Translations under genes and position numbers: made by a program
In this document: positions 10,651 to 21,460 of the stretch, one piece after another
How positions within the stretch are numbered: the stretch's first letter is position 1
Layout: each line of letters starts with the position of its first letter
NCBI GenBank assembly: GCA_024364735.1
Contig: JAGFNQ010000863.1
Coordinates: forward strand, 347,183 to 411,182
Source: Boesenbergia rotunda
Taxonomy: Eukaryota > Streptophyta > Magnoliopsida > Zingiberales > Zingiberaceae
Direction: 5' to 3'
Length of the DNA stretch: 64,000 nucleotides
Notes under the pieces: generated by a model
The model's database searches: none
What the model saw: only the letters and a program-made list of their open reading frames with translations
Told to the model about the DNA's origin: nothing

Positions 10651-11357
10651 CAAGAATTTGAAGATCCTTTGAATGGCTCCGGTCGATTCCAAGATTATTT
10701 CAGTGGTTTTGGAGGAAGTGATTTACCAGAATATTAAACATTCAATGACTCTGGTCCATTTCTGAAGATCCTTTTAGAAAGTTATTATTAGGAAGTTATT
10801 TTAAATGCATGTTTACTTTAATGTTTGTTGCATCTTTAAATTATATGCTGGGCTATATGTTATGTATTTTCTATGTATGCACTTTGAAATATTAAATGTT
10901 TAATTGTGTGTTTGTTATAAAATTATGAGTATTATAAATTTTAAAATATTTATAATCTTAGTAATATAACAAATATTTTAAATATTACTTATTTAAGTTA
11001 ATAACTAATATAAATTTATAATATATAAAATTTACAAAATAAATTTAATTAAATTAAATAATAATAATTTATAATATTTAAGAATATTTTAAATATAAAT
11101 TTAATATTATAATACATTTAATTAAATCATGCAACACTTATATAAAATATTTTAAATATAAAATTAATATTATAATATATTTAATTAAATACAAATATAA
11201 TATTATAATATATTTAATAATAAAATAACCACTTGCACCAATTTGGTGCAAGTGAATAGTGCGGCACCATGGTGCCCATTATAGTGTATCCATTGGAGAT
11301 AAAATGGTACTTCTCCAATACCATTTTAGTGTAATGGGGTATTGATTGGAGATGGTC
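10651..11357. other. AT-rich 3' region of the Harbinger element
   Basis: Non-coding, very AT-rich sequence with many ATAATATT-like short repeats, ending in the right terminal inverted repeat. A near-palindromic GCACCATGGTGCC lies close to the end. No further gene is seen. Confidence 0.6.
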
Positions 11358-11379
11358 TAAGAATGGTGATGCGGGGAAG

Positions 11380-12084
11380 CATAGTTCGTAGAATCATCCT
11401 ATGAAGTATCGATTTGAGATAAAGATCGAGATACGGGTCGGATCATAAAATTATATGATCCTAATAAAAATTTTTAAAATAAAAAAATATAAAATTTCTA
11501 TTAACACTATTATAATAATAATAATAATAATAATAATAACTATTATCATCAACAAGTTCAACCTCAAGAATATTTCATTAATTATAACATCATCTAATTA
11601 ATGTGCAACCTATGAGAAAATAGATATCCAAAAACTCATCATTTTAGAAAAAAATATGATAGAATATTATTAATAAAAACTATCTAAAAAATAATTAAAT
11701 AGATATTTAAATAATCTTAAAATTCTAACCCTAACTCGGTAAAAAATGAATAAAGATAATAAAAAAAGATTAAAAATCTTCTGTGCCTCTGAAAAGACTT
11801 TAAATAATATTTTTTGAAATTCAAACTTAAAACTAACTATAGATCTTTAAACGAGTTTCAATTTGATATATTATAGGACTCGTGATTTAATTCGAATCAA
11901 AAGTATAATCTCTTAAAATTTTCATCAATCTTGCTCCGATTCTACTCCGATCCTGTTCGATCCTATCGATCCTGTTCCGGTTCTATTATGAAAATCGATT
12001 CTACATGATCCAGGATCGATTTGTGATTCTGGATCGTAGGATCGTATTATCTTATAACCGAGGATCACGATTTTGTGAACATTA
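11380..12084. mobile_element. Non-autonomous hAT-like element, 705 bp
   Basis: The 8-bp direct repeat CGGGGAAG flanks this segment exactly (11372-11379 and 12085-12092), as expected for a hAT target duplication. The ends are weakly inverted: CATAGTTCGTAGAATCAT on the left against the reverse complement TAATGTTCACAAAATCGT on the right, about 11 of 18 matching. The interior is AT-rich, with several GATCC/GGATC-containing repeats near the right end and no ORF. The poor terminal repeats make the class assignment less certain than the insertion itself. Confidence 0.6.
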
Positions 12085-12146
12085 CGGGGAAGTGACGTTT
12101 ATCATTAGTTATTCATTAAGTATCCTTGATCCCACTTAGCATGGTG

Positions 12147-12326
12147 ACCTATCATCTGGTTGATGAAACCTTGCACTGACCGCATTGTGTCCTGGCCCCT
12201 TGGCCGACGACGAAACCACCTTTATTGTTTATTGTTTGGAGGGCGCGGAGTTTGGAAGGGACATCTGTGCCCAACTTCTTCAAGCACAACAGCTTCTCCA
12301 GCTTAGTGAGGCAGCTCAACGCCTAC
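12147..12326 (+). pseudogene. Heat-shock transcription factor DNA-binding domain relic (HSF-B type)
   Basis: In three frames the segment reads TYHLVDE, then TDRIVSW, then [21 protein letters not shown], then [19 protein letters not shown]. This is the order and spacing of the plant HSF DNA-binding domain, closest to class B, with the DDxTTFVVW and N-Y-F-K-H-N-N-F-S-S-F-V-R-Q-L-N-T-Y blocks. The last block ends exactly at a GTACAG donor, the place of the conserved intron in plant HSF genes. At least two frameshifts (near 12185-12205 and one inserted base near 12265) and an in-frame TGA destroy the reading frame. It is a dead partial gene copy, perhaps left by a duplication. No second exon was found before the P450. 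Confidence 0.75.
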
Positions 12327-13140
12327 GTACAGTCCTTCTTCACCTTCTTGGTCGTAAAAAAGATAATTCATTAGTTTTCAGCGTTCCCATCAATCCGTTC
12401 AAGGATCCACCCTTCTTCACCTTCTTATTTCTTGTTTGCGTTGTTATGAAATCTCACTTGGCAATATAATTGGAGTCGGCACTCCTGGTAAAATTTGTCG
12501 ACATACATTAATGTGTGGTCGTGACTGTTGGACCATTTTGCCCTTTAAGTTGTTGTTGTAGATAAATAGAAAATTATTAAATTTAAAAAATTATTGAATT
12601 TAAATTCAGGCTTATTTAGTCAGTCGAGATGGATTTGACCTACTAAACTCAGAGCGGGAAGGTCCTTGAGTAGGACGAGTTTTCATGGAAGATTGAGTTT
12701 CCAAATTGATTGAGCTAAGTATATGTGATATTTATGGGTTTCTGTAAAAATTATGATTTTTTGAAAAATATATTTGATTTATATTTTTCTACCTTATTTT
12801 TCAGAAAAGATATAGTATTTTTTAAAAAATTAAATATTAAAAGAAAATTATTTTTCAGAAAATAAGAAAATATGATTTATTAAAAAATAAAAATAAAAAT
12901 AAAAATAAAAAATGTAGCAAATTAAATACCCTTTTAAATTTCCAGTCAACATTGAAAATTAAGTATTGTTGATGGATCAGTAATATTTTAACACTTTATT
13001 TTAGATTGTCAGTCAAGATCCAAAATTGACACTTGAGGAGGGAGAGATGATATCGTTCATCCTAAAGTATATAATATCCTCGATTCTATAATAAAAAAAC
13101 AAACAAATAAATTATAAAAAATATTTTATCCTAGATAAAA
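12327..13140. other. AT-rich intergenic region
   Basis: No gene, repeat array or transposon end recognised. AT-rich spacer between the HSF relic and the P450 promoter. Confidence 0.5.
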
Positions 13141-13389
13141 ATTGTCACTTAGGACCATGAACAGTGTAAGCTGTGAGAATGAGAGTATCCCAAGTTGGTA
13201 ATTGACATATTATATTTATAATCTAAAATTTTTAAAGGTATATCGCTTGAGAAACAAAATAAATTGCAGTATCTAGAAATGGGGTAAAATGAAACTTTGT
13301 AATAGAAAACTTGGCATTTAGCACTTGGGTCCAGCGGGCAGTGTTGCAGTCCTCCATCTCCACCTACTCTCATCGTGCTCTCCATTTCC
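13141..13389 (+). promoter_or_regulatory. Proximal promoter and 5' leader of the CYP98A gene
   Basis: A TATA-like TATATTTATAATC lies near 13208-13220, about 170 bp upstream of the ATG. Closer to the start the sequence becomes C-rich, and CCACCTACTC near 13358 resembles the AC elements (ACCTACC/ACCAACC) that MYB factors bind in phenylpropanoid promoters, with one mismatch. If the TATA assignment is right this lies in the leader. The transposon stack ends about 1.3 kb upstream of the coding start. Confidence 0.35.
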
Positions 13390-16300
13390 ATGGCGAATCT
13401 CCTGGGACTGGTCTCCATTGACGGATCTGATCTCCTCCCGGCGTCCCTCGCCGCCGTCGCTGTCATCCTCGCGCTTTACTTCTTCTTCCGTACTCGGCTC
13501 CCCCCGGGGCCCCGGCCGTGGCCGGTCGTCGGCAACCTCTACCACATCAAGCCCGTCCGCTTCCGCTGCTTCGCCGAGTGGGCGCAGACGTACGGACCCA
13601 TCATGTCCGTCTGGTTCGGCACCACTCTCACCGTGGTCGTCTCCAGCTCCGAGCTCGCCCGCGAGGTGCTTAAGGACAAGGACCAGCAGCTCGCGGATCG
13701 CCCACGCACCCGATCGGCCGCCCGATTCAGCCGAAACGGGGCAGATCTAATCTGGGCTGACTACGGTCCCCACTATGTCAAGGTCCGCAAGGTCTGCAAC
13801 CTCGAGCTGTTTTCCCCTAAGCGCCTCGAGGCCCTCCGACCCATCCGCGAAGACGAGGTCACCTCCATGGTGGAGTCCATCTTCCACGTCTGCACGCAGG
13901 ATGGTAATTGAATTCTTTGCAATTGATTTTATGCTTCCTATTTTCAATCTTTGCACATCAATGATCGGATCGAAACACGGAAGTCTTATTTTTTGCTAAG
14001 CTTTTTTCTTGTTTGTTAGTTAATCAAAACTATGCTAGGCAGGTAGGTTGGATAGGGGGTGTAAGCTAATTTAGCTTGTAGGACCTTTGGAGATGTTGCC
14101 AAGGTCTTGGATTCAAAATCCGCCTTCATCATCGTAGAAGGTGGGAGCTTGTGAACTTCCACTGATACATTATCAAAAAAAGGTAGGTTGAATGGAATTT
14201 TGACTGTGAGGTGGTAATTGTTTGGTTGAATATCTAAAAAACGATGGTTCCTCTGAATTGTGTGAGAGATTCATCAATAAGGATAGTTTGAGACTTGGCA
14301 GGTGGCATAGACTGAGATCTGGCTACAAATTAAGATGCAACACAATCACACGGGCAAGCAAAATTTGGTTGTGGATGCATCATTGCTCATTCCAATTGTA
14401 CACATGCAGTTGATGAATTCTCTTGCCCTATAACAGGACAAGCAAGCATTTTTGTAATGTGCTTGAGAATCTTCTACCTCAATACTTCAGTTGATTTTTC
14501 CTCTTAATAAAGACACTTGTTCAAATTACCAATGCCTCTTGGTTGGTAGATCAAACCTATCCCACCTACATTTGTGCCCAAGAAGACCTTGACATTGAGA
14601 ATGATTAAATGGGACCTTTTCTTTTTTCACTTGCATTCAGTAAATTTGTTGGAGACCTAATAATGGATGTATAGACTAGCAATTACTATAAATTGATTCT
14701 AGTTCTGAATTATCTTGGGAATTTGGTGACAAGCTATGCGAGCATGTGCTAAGATAAAACCTACATCATACAAAATATTCAGCTCCAGAACACAATGTAA
14801 GAAGTGTAAAATCTGATGGATGCATGGAGTTTCTACTAGAGCCTTTGGAATGCGCTTGTGACTTTCTTGAACTGACATGGGGATGTTTAACCTGATGCTC
14901 ATTTGAACTTGCTGCTCAACCAAACCAAGTTCTTAACCAACCTAACATTCGACCAAACTTGGTGTACAGTCAAACTGTCCTAGTCTTTGATGATGAGATC
15001 ACTAGCGGCTTTGAATGAGACTATATCATGGCATGCAATCCTTTATTTTATGTGATCTGATCATTACCGGATTTTTTTTATTTAATATTTATACATGGAT
15101 TTGGTAAACAGTATGTTAAATGAGTGATAAACTATGATGTGATATACATTGGATGGCAAATTCTTTTCATTCAGTAATGGATGTAGGAAAACTTGCCAAC
15201 CCACATAATATCTTTTACTTGTGTTTTTTTTTTTTAATTTTTTTTTTTGTCTTTCTAGGCTGTGTGTTTCTTGTATTTCTTGCTTCCACAATGTGCAAAT
15301 AGAAAAAGTATCATATCTTACAATTGGTATCTGAATGGTATAATAAAAAACCCCATACTAGTTTGATAGTGTTGGGATGATGTACAATCATCATTGGTTG
15401 ACACAAATACATTGATGGCTAACTTGATATAATTCATTCCGCTGATATAGTTCAAATCACATGACTTGGCTAACCAGCCAGGGAACCACCCTCTAATGCT
15501 TGAGAGGGTTCGAAGTACCAGCCGTTTTGTGTACATTTAAGAATGTATATTGTGAGGGAAATATTCTTCTTCTTTTGCATCTCTTCCCTCTCTGATGGTA
15601 GAACAAATCGGCTGTGATCTACTCTCCTATCTTGATTGTAACCAGAAGCAGGTTCCTAATCCATCATTTATTTTATTCCTCAAAGTTTGTTGTGATGTTA
15701 GTTTCTCTTTTATGTTATGAAAGCATGCGCATTATATTGGTTATATCCTTATGAAATTGAGTTCATATGTAAAATTCAAATTTCCTTCACAAGCTAAACA
15801 AGTCAAGGCGTATTCAACTAGAAACAGATTTTAGATGTATTTGTAAACAATATGAAGTATTGATGTTGAACTCTGTCCGCTTGACAGATTAGAGCTGAGA
15901 GAGATTGACTGTTTCTCTTTTAATGCAAGATCCAAATTTGATTTTGCAGACAAGATTGGTCGGAGCCTGGTGCTTAAGGAGCATCTGCAAGTTGTGGCAT
16001 TCAACAACATAACACGTCTTGCTTTTGGGAAGCGATTTGTGAAACCAGATGGTACTATTGATGAGCAAGGGGTTGAGTTCAAGACAATTGTTTCCAACGG
16101 CCACAAATTTGGAGCCTCACTCTCGCTTGCAGAGCATGTGTCATGGTTAAGATGGATGTTCCCACTCGATGAAGAGGCCTACGAGAAGCACAATGCTCGA
16201 AGGGATAACTTGACTAAAATCATCATGGAAGAGCACACCCAAGCACGCTACAAGAGCGGAGCTAAGGATCACTTTGTGGATGCACTCCTTACACTGCAAG

Positions 16301-17247
16301 ACCAATATGATCTTAGCGAGAACACCATTATAGGCCTTCTCTGGGTTAGTTACTGTGCTATCATCCTTTCCATTCCTCCATGCAGTATGCTTAAATTAGT
16401 CTTTGCGATAATCCAATCATCAAATATGTATCGATTTATTTGACATATTTGTTTAGCAATCTTGGTGCAATCAAAACTAGAACTCCGGGAATCACGAACC
16501 ATTTAGTTGTGCACTTGTTAGCAAATTGGTCTTCATGTTTTCACGAGGATGAACATTTTCAACACGTCACTCTGATTATTTATCTTTTCTTCTATTTGAC
16601 AGGACATGATTACAGCAGGAATGGACACGACGGTTATATCGGTTGAATGGGCTATGTCCGAGATCGTGAGGAACCCAAGAATTCAAGATAAAATCCAGGA
16701 TGAATTGGATCGCGTCATAGGACTTGAACGCGTCATAAATGAAACAGACTTCGCAAACCTCCCTTATCTGCAATGCACTGTCAAAGAATCCCTGAGGCTC
16801 CATCCTCCGACTCCTCTCATGCTTCCCCACAAGGCCACTGCCAAGGTCAAAATCGGCAGCTATGACATTCCCAAAGGCACCAATGTCCTTGTCAATGTCT
16901 GGGCAATTGCGCGCGATCCTAAAGTTTGGAAAAACCCTCTAGAGTTCCGCCCTGAGCGGTTTCTCGAGGAGGATATCGACATCAAGGGTCATGATATGCG
17001 AGTGCTACCGTTTGGAGCTGGTCGCCGCGTTTGCCCTGGAGCTCAGCTGGGCATCAATTTGGTCACTTCGATGTTGGCACATCTCTTGCACCACTTCAAA
17101 TGGACACTCGAAGAAGGTGTTAAACCAGAGGATGTCGACATGAGGGAGACTCCAGGCATGGTCACCTTCATGCATACTCCATTGCGAGCTGTTGCGATGC
17201 CAAGGTTGCCATCCCATCTGTACGCGCGTGTTCCTGCAGAAATTTAA
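13390..17247 (+). CDS. CYP98A: CYP98A cytochrome P450, p-coumaroyl shikimate/quinate 3'-hydroxylase
   Basis: Three exons, 13390-13903, 15950-16344 and 16603-17247, with GT-AG introns (phase 1 then phase 0), encode 517 residues; the family is usually about 508-513. The enzyme 3-hydroxylates p-coumaroyl shikimate/quinate using NADPH and P450 reductase, an ER-bound step to caffeoyl esters, lignin and related phenolics. Visible parts: an N-terminal membrane anchor (about 15-33), the PPGP hinge (38-41), the family-specific [15 protein letters not shown], the I-helix AGMDTT (308-313), ExxR in KESLR (365-368), PERF (420-423) and the heme loop [10 protein letters not shown] (440-449) with Cys447. The C-terminus [11 protein letters not shown] is typical of CYP98A. 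The ATG gives the expected anchor length. No stop or frameshift was found. Exon 1 is GC-rich, as in many monocot genes. A diverged family member acting on other coumaroyl conjugates cannot be excluded. Confidence 0.95.
14041..14190 (+). mobile_element. SINE-like insertion in intron 1 of CYP98A
   Basis: A 130-bp segment (14051-14180) ending in an A run is flanked by exact 10-bp direct repeats AGGTAGGTTG (14041-14050 and 14181-14190). GGATTCAAAATCC near 14110 resembles a tRNA-type B box, and GTAAGCTAATTTAGC may be a degenerate A box. Size, A-rich 3' end and target duplication fit a SINE. It lies in the sense orientation within the 2.0-kb intron and should be spliced out. Confidence 0.6.
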
Positions 17248-17570
17248 GCCACTTCATCACTTGGTAAGTTTCTACACTTCCTTTATGTCGTGTTTGGTGA
17301 GATAACTAAAACAATTTGATTACCTATGTCATTAAGTCTTAATTATTCTATAATCTGCCTTGTTACAGACTTACAGTTATATTTGGTTGTTATTCTATTT
17401 TTTTTTTAATTTTAAGATTTTATAGGATTTCTAATATTAGACCTACAAGCATGTAATGAAATGAAATAGTTTTTAAAAAAAAAAAAAATTAAGAGGATGC
17501 CCCAAATTAAAAGAAACCTCAATTGGACGTTCCTTAAAAAAAAAATGAAAATGACATCAATGTTTTATTT
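17248..17570 (+). other. CYP98A 3' flank
   Basis: Downstream sequence of the P450, probably including the 3' UTR. An AATGAAATGAAAT stretch near 17456 is the best poly(A)-signal candidate. It runs into an A-rich tract, then into retrotransposon-derived sequence. Confidence 0.35.
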
Positions 17571-19158
17571 TGAGAATATCTTTTATATTTAGTTATGTGT
17601 GAATAGTTTCGATCAATTCTTAGAATTAATGTAGCAGCGGAAACTAAAAGGGAAAATTTTGCGATGCTAATATTTGAATTTTATTTGATATCCATTTTTT
17701 TTCGGTGACTTTATCTAAGGATTTGGGTTTTCTCATAATTTCACTATGAAAAGTCTCTTTTTAAGAATTTTTTTAAAGGTAGAATAATTTCGTATAAATT
17801 TGAGCACAAGAAATAGAAATAAGAAATGTGAAATTAGGTTATAAAAGAAATCGAAATAATTTTTTAACATGAATCTGGTTTTGCACGCTCTCTATTTTGG
17901 ATGCCCTTTTGATGCTTGAAAAGTGTAGCAAAACCGGTCACCAAAACATTAAGAGCCGATGTGAGCTTTCGTCCAATCTTCTTGAAAACTCTTTTTCTGG
18001 GTTGACTTCTTCACCTAATTGGTTGACCTTATTTTTACTCGATAATCATGTCATATCAACCGTTCAAAATTTATAAAATGATTTTTTTTATGCTTGAGAA
18101 ATCGATTGGTGAGTTATACTAATCAATTCTGAAGTTTCTTAATTATTCTCACAAAAAACACTTCAATCGATTGACCTATACTCAATCGATTAGCCAATCT
18201 ATTTAACAATCTTTCTGTGTTTTCGCAAAACAACTCCCAATCAATTATCCTAATCAATTGTCATAATTGATTGTCATGTTGAATCGATTAAGGCAATTGA
18301 TTAAACAACTTCGTTCTCTAAGAAACATTTCCTAATCGATTACCCTAATCCATTGACATTGTTTAATCGATTCCAACACCTCTCTATTCACGAGATATCC
18401 TGCCTAATCGATAATCGATTATATTGCTGGAATTGATTGCCTAATCGATTTCGGTACCTCTTTGCTCATGAGATACACTTGCCTAATTGATTACTTAATT
18501 GATTAACATTGTCGAAATTAATTGCCCAATCAATTCCAACACCTTCTATGCTTGATAAGGCTCTCAATCAATTATCCAATCGATTGTCTTGGCCTAATCA
18601 ATTACCCTAATTTATTATCCAATCCTAACCTCTGAATCGAGTTTAGGGTTCCTTTACCTAACAATAAAGTCATCCGTGATTTGTTGGGACTTCCCGTTGC
18701 CCGACATCTGGTCAAACTTGACCTCCCAGGGCTTCTTCACCAAGTGTTCGGTCAATCTTTAGCCCACTTAAACTTTTCATCTCATGCCAACTTCTTGTTG
18801 GAAGTGTCCGGTCAGCATTTGATTTACTTGAACTTTTACCTTATCTAGCCCCGCTAGGACTTCGATTGCCTAGTTTCTAACTAGGTCTTTCACTGCCTAG
18901 CCTCATTAGGATTTTCGTTGCTTAGTTCCTAACTAGATCTTCACTGCCTAGCCCCGCTAGGACTTCCGTTGCCTAGTTCTCAACTAAGTCTTCTACTGCC
19001 TAGTCTCGCTAGGATTTCCTAACATCGTCAAGTATCCGGTCAATCTCGACCTATTTGGCCTGTTTCTCATATATTGTTTAAATATTAAAACTTAAGCTCG
19101 AGTCAACCTGAGCTTAGTCAAACTGGTCAACCTTGACCTAAGGGCGATTGCACCAATA
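17570..19158 (-). mobile_element. Copia-type LTR, family D, minus orientation (left edge approximate)
   Basis: Read on the minus strand, the LTR starts TATTGGTGCAATC at 19158, directly after a purine tract (AAAAAGGGAGAAAT, 19174-19159 region) that serves as a polypurine tract, so this is a 3' LTR. It shares its start with the plus-oriented copy at 21461. Between about 18100 and 18610 it is filled with AATCGATT palindromes and one-base variants. A second repetitive part (18830-19020) repeats a CTAGCC-CTAGGACTTC-type motif. The far end near 17570-17640 was not pinned down because no target duplication was found. Confidence 0.6.
18100..18610. repeat. AATCGATT palindrome array in LTR family D
   Basis: The palindrome AATCGATT and variants (AATTGATT, AATCAATT) recur many times, often in pairs about 10-14 bp apart. 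The same pattern is at 22147-22392 in the other family D copy, so it is a fixed part of this LTR and not random. Confidence 0.75.
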
Positions 19159-20330
19159 ATTTCTCCCTTTTTGATGTTTGACAATATGATTAATTAGGCT
19201 AACCCATATTAACCCAACTCCCTTCTTCATCTCATGCCAAACTATAAATAAGGGTTTCCAAACTTAAATTCTACATTCTTCCGCTTTGACACACATTAAA
19301 AATCTTCTCCCAAAATTTATTTCTCTTATCACAATGAAGGTTCCCAACCTTCCTTTGTTTTCAATTTTTAATCTTGACCATACATCCATCATCCTTCAAA
19401 AATATCCTTTCTTATCCAAATCATGTCTTTAAGGTGTATCTCCTTTCTCAAGACAAGCTTCAACTTCTATTATTGTACCAATAATGATTTGGAGTTCCTA
19501 AACTTTTAGAAAATCTTAAAATTAAAGTCACAAGGTTAAAAATTAAATTTTGAATCTAAACCTTTTCTTTAACTCCAAATTAGTCCTCCTTAATCATTTC
19601 TTTCTCATTTTCATTAAAAAATCCCTTAAATACTTATCTAAACATTCCATAAGGTTAGAAATAGCTAAATTGACTAAATGACTTAATGAATTGAAATCAA
19701 ATCATTTTAGCAAAAAACAACTCTACTAATTGATTGATTTTAGCTACTAATAGATTATAGTCTATGTTAATTGATTGACGTGAACTACCAATTAATTACC
19801 ACACGTACCAATCGATTGTCAACAATGCCTAATCGATTTGTGAGTCTGATTTCTAAATTCAATTTCAGACTGAATTTAAAAACTTATAAATAATTAAACA
19901 ATTCTTGAAAAATCATAAAATTTCATGTAGATGTTACTCATGTTATATACTGTCATGGAAAAATAATTTTTTAAGAAATAATACTCCATTGTCAAAGAAT
20001 GATACAAAATTAGAAACTATTGAGAACTTCAATATTTCACTTTAATTTTGTATCTAACTAATCAATTGTGATTTCTATCAACAAATAAATTTCACCAAAG
20101 TTTTCAAAATAATTTTGAAATGAATTTTAAAAATAATTTCTAATTATGATCTAGGAGCTAAATGCACATTAGCTTTCTTCATGATTGTATTTCACAAAAT
20201 TCACGTGTTTTGATGAAATTAAAACTCAAATATATATATTAAATTAACATCTTGAGTTTTATTCATCCTCTTAATATCACACTTGTATCTAATGTGTCTT
20301 AATACACATACAAGTAAACTTTATAGTTCT
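19159..20330 (-). mobile_element. Internal non-coding region of the family D element
   Basis: This AT-rich sequence lies inside the minus-oriented family D element, upstream of its 3' LTR in element orientation. The polypurine tract is at 19159-19174. No pol or gag frame is recognisable; a few more AATCGATT-like words occur near 19720-19830. Confidence 0.45.
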
Positions 20331-20558
20331 TGTGAGATGAGCGTTCAGGGTTATGGTGCAGTAGAAGGGCGACTACTTGTCTCCCAAGCACTTACGGTTC
20401 GATTCCTAGCTATGACAAAATTTACGAGAATTTTTCCTCCAAATGGGGGGCGCAACAGTGGGATGTTGGGCTTCGGACCACCCACCGTGAACACTTTTCG
20501 ATTGAACCTGGCGGCTAGTGGGAATCTTCCGTGGGGTCGGGCCAGTCACCCTAGGTTC
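20330..20558 (+). mobile_element. tRNA-derived SINE (or SINE-like) sequence
   Basis: TATGGTGCAGTAGAAGG (near 20352) resembles a polymerase III A box. GGTTCGATTCC at 20397-20407 is a perfect B box about 45 bp further on, as in tRNA genes and tRNA-derived SINEs. There is no full tRNA cloverleaf, and the sequence continues into a body containing GACCACCCACCGTGAAC. It abuts the end of a family C LTR at 20559, so its 3' end may be truncated. Confidence 0.55.
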
Positions 20559-21460
20559 TGTGGGATTGGTGAGATCGATAGAGGGGGGGGGAGGTGAATA
20601 TCAATTCAAAAAATTCTCGAATTTTAGGAATGAGTATACGTAGCGGAAAGAATAAATACAAGTCAAATCCAATGCTAATACGTTTGTTTTCACTTGGTTC
20701 AGAGTCTGTAATGACTCCTATTCCAAGGCCTACGGTCCTTGACCGTTTATGTTGGGCAATTCTATAAGTTTGTAAAACAGTTACAGATATGCAATTCTAA
20801 GTACAAAAGAAATTAACTTAATACCGACAATTTTGACTGAAATGAAAAGGAGAGCGCATTGTTGTTGGAGTAGCGTTTTGTAGTTCCTGGATTACTTCAG
20901 AACAACATACTTGAGCATGAATGATGTGAAAAATTGATGTGGAAAGTTGTGGCTCGAAACCCCTTTTATATAAGCACTCGGGCGCCCGAGTGGCTATAGG
21001 AGTGCCCCCAACTCAGCGATTCAGCCACGTCGTGATTTGCTGACCGAGCTAAATTCGATCGTTCTCGGTCGCTTGAGAGACTCTGGGGTGCCTGTGTTAG
21101 TGATGTGGTGCATCCAATCAGTAGTCTTTAACTCAGCCTTGCCCAGTCTGAGTATTACGCACAGGGGCACCCAAGACCTCTCGTGCGCTTATGTACTCGG
21201 GCACCCAAGTCCTCTCGAGGGCCCCAAATGCTGCTGGTTCCAATTTCTTCAGCTATAACACTTGGTTAGTACAAAATAATAATATATATGAAATATGTAT
21301 GTACGACAGCCGGAGCCGTCCAATCCTAACTCTGGAGAAGTTACCTTTTGCCAACCGGCACCTTCGGTTGGACTTTTGTTCGGCTTCTGAAGCTTTCGGA
21401 TTTTGAGACGTCCGTACCTCGACCCATCCTTACTTCTGTCCGTTGTCCTCGCTCATCTAA
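20559..21460 (-). mobile_element. Copia-type LTR, family C copy 1, minus orientation (start truncated)
   Basis: The minus-strand LTR end reads CCAATCCCACA at 20559. From 20559 to about 21130 it aligns with the copy at 22636 (the shared words include GAGTATACGTAGCGGAAA and CCTTGACCGTTTA). It carries the palindrome CTCGGGCGCCCGAG just upstream of TATATAAAAGG in element orientation (about 20990-20965). The LTR start is missing or replaced by other repeat sequence near 21260-21460, where a CCAACCGG-CTTCGGTTGGAC segment is shared with 29050-29110. Confidence 0.6.

Larger units (their letters stand above)
1134..11357 (-). mobile_element. PIF/Harbinger DNA transposon, about 10.2 kb with a nested CACTA
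   Basis: The left end reads GACCATCTCCAACC and the right end is its near-perfect reverse complement (GG-GAGATGGTC on the plus strand). A 3-bp target duplication TAA stands on each side (1131-1133 and 11358-11360). Terminal GACCATCTCCAA-type repeats and a TAA/TTA duplication are hallmarks of plant PIF/Harbinger elements. The element carries the two expected genes in divergent orientation: a DDE transposase on the minus strand (9154 to 1706, split by a CACTA insertion) and a SANT/Myb-like protein on the plus strand (9691-10650). Without the 6.1-kb insertion it would be about 4.1 kb. Both genes are broken, so it is not autonomous now. Flanking bases 10651-11357 are AT-rich and non-coding. Confidence 0.93.

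Noticed and set aside
18100..18610. CRISPR-like regularly spaced repeats
   Set aside because: The AATCGATT words are very short, irregularly spaced and in a plant LTR; not a CRISPR array.
20340..20420. A tRNA gene
   Set aside because: A and B boxes are present but no acceptor stem pairing or anticodon arm could be made out; better explained as a tRNA-derived SINE.
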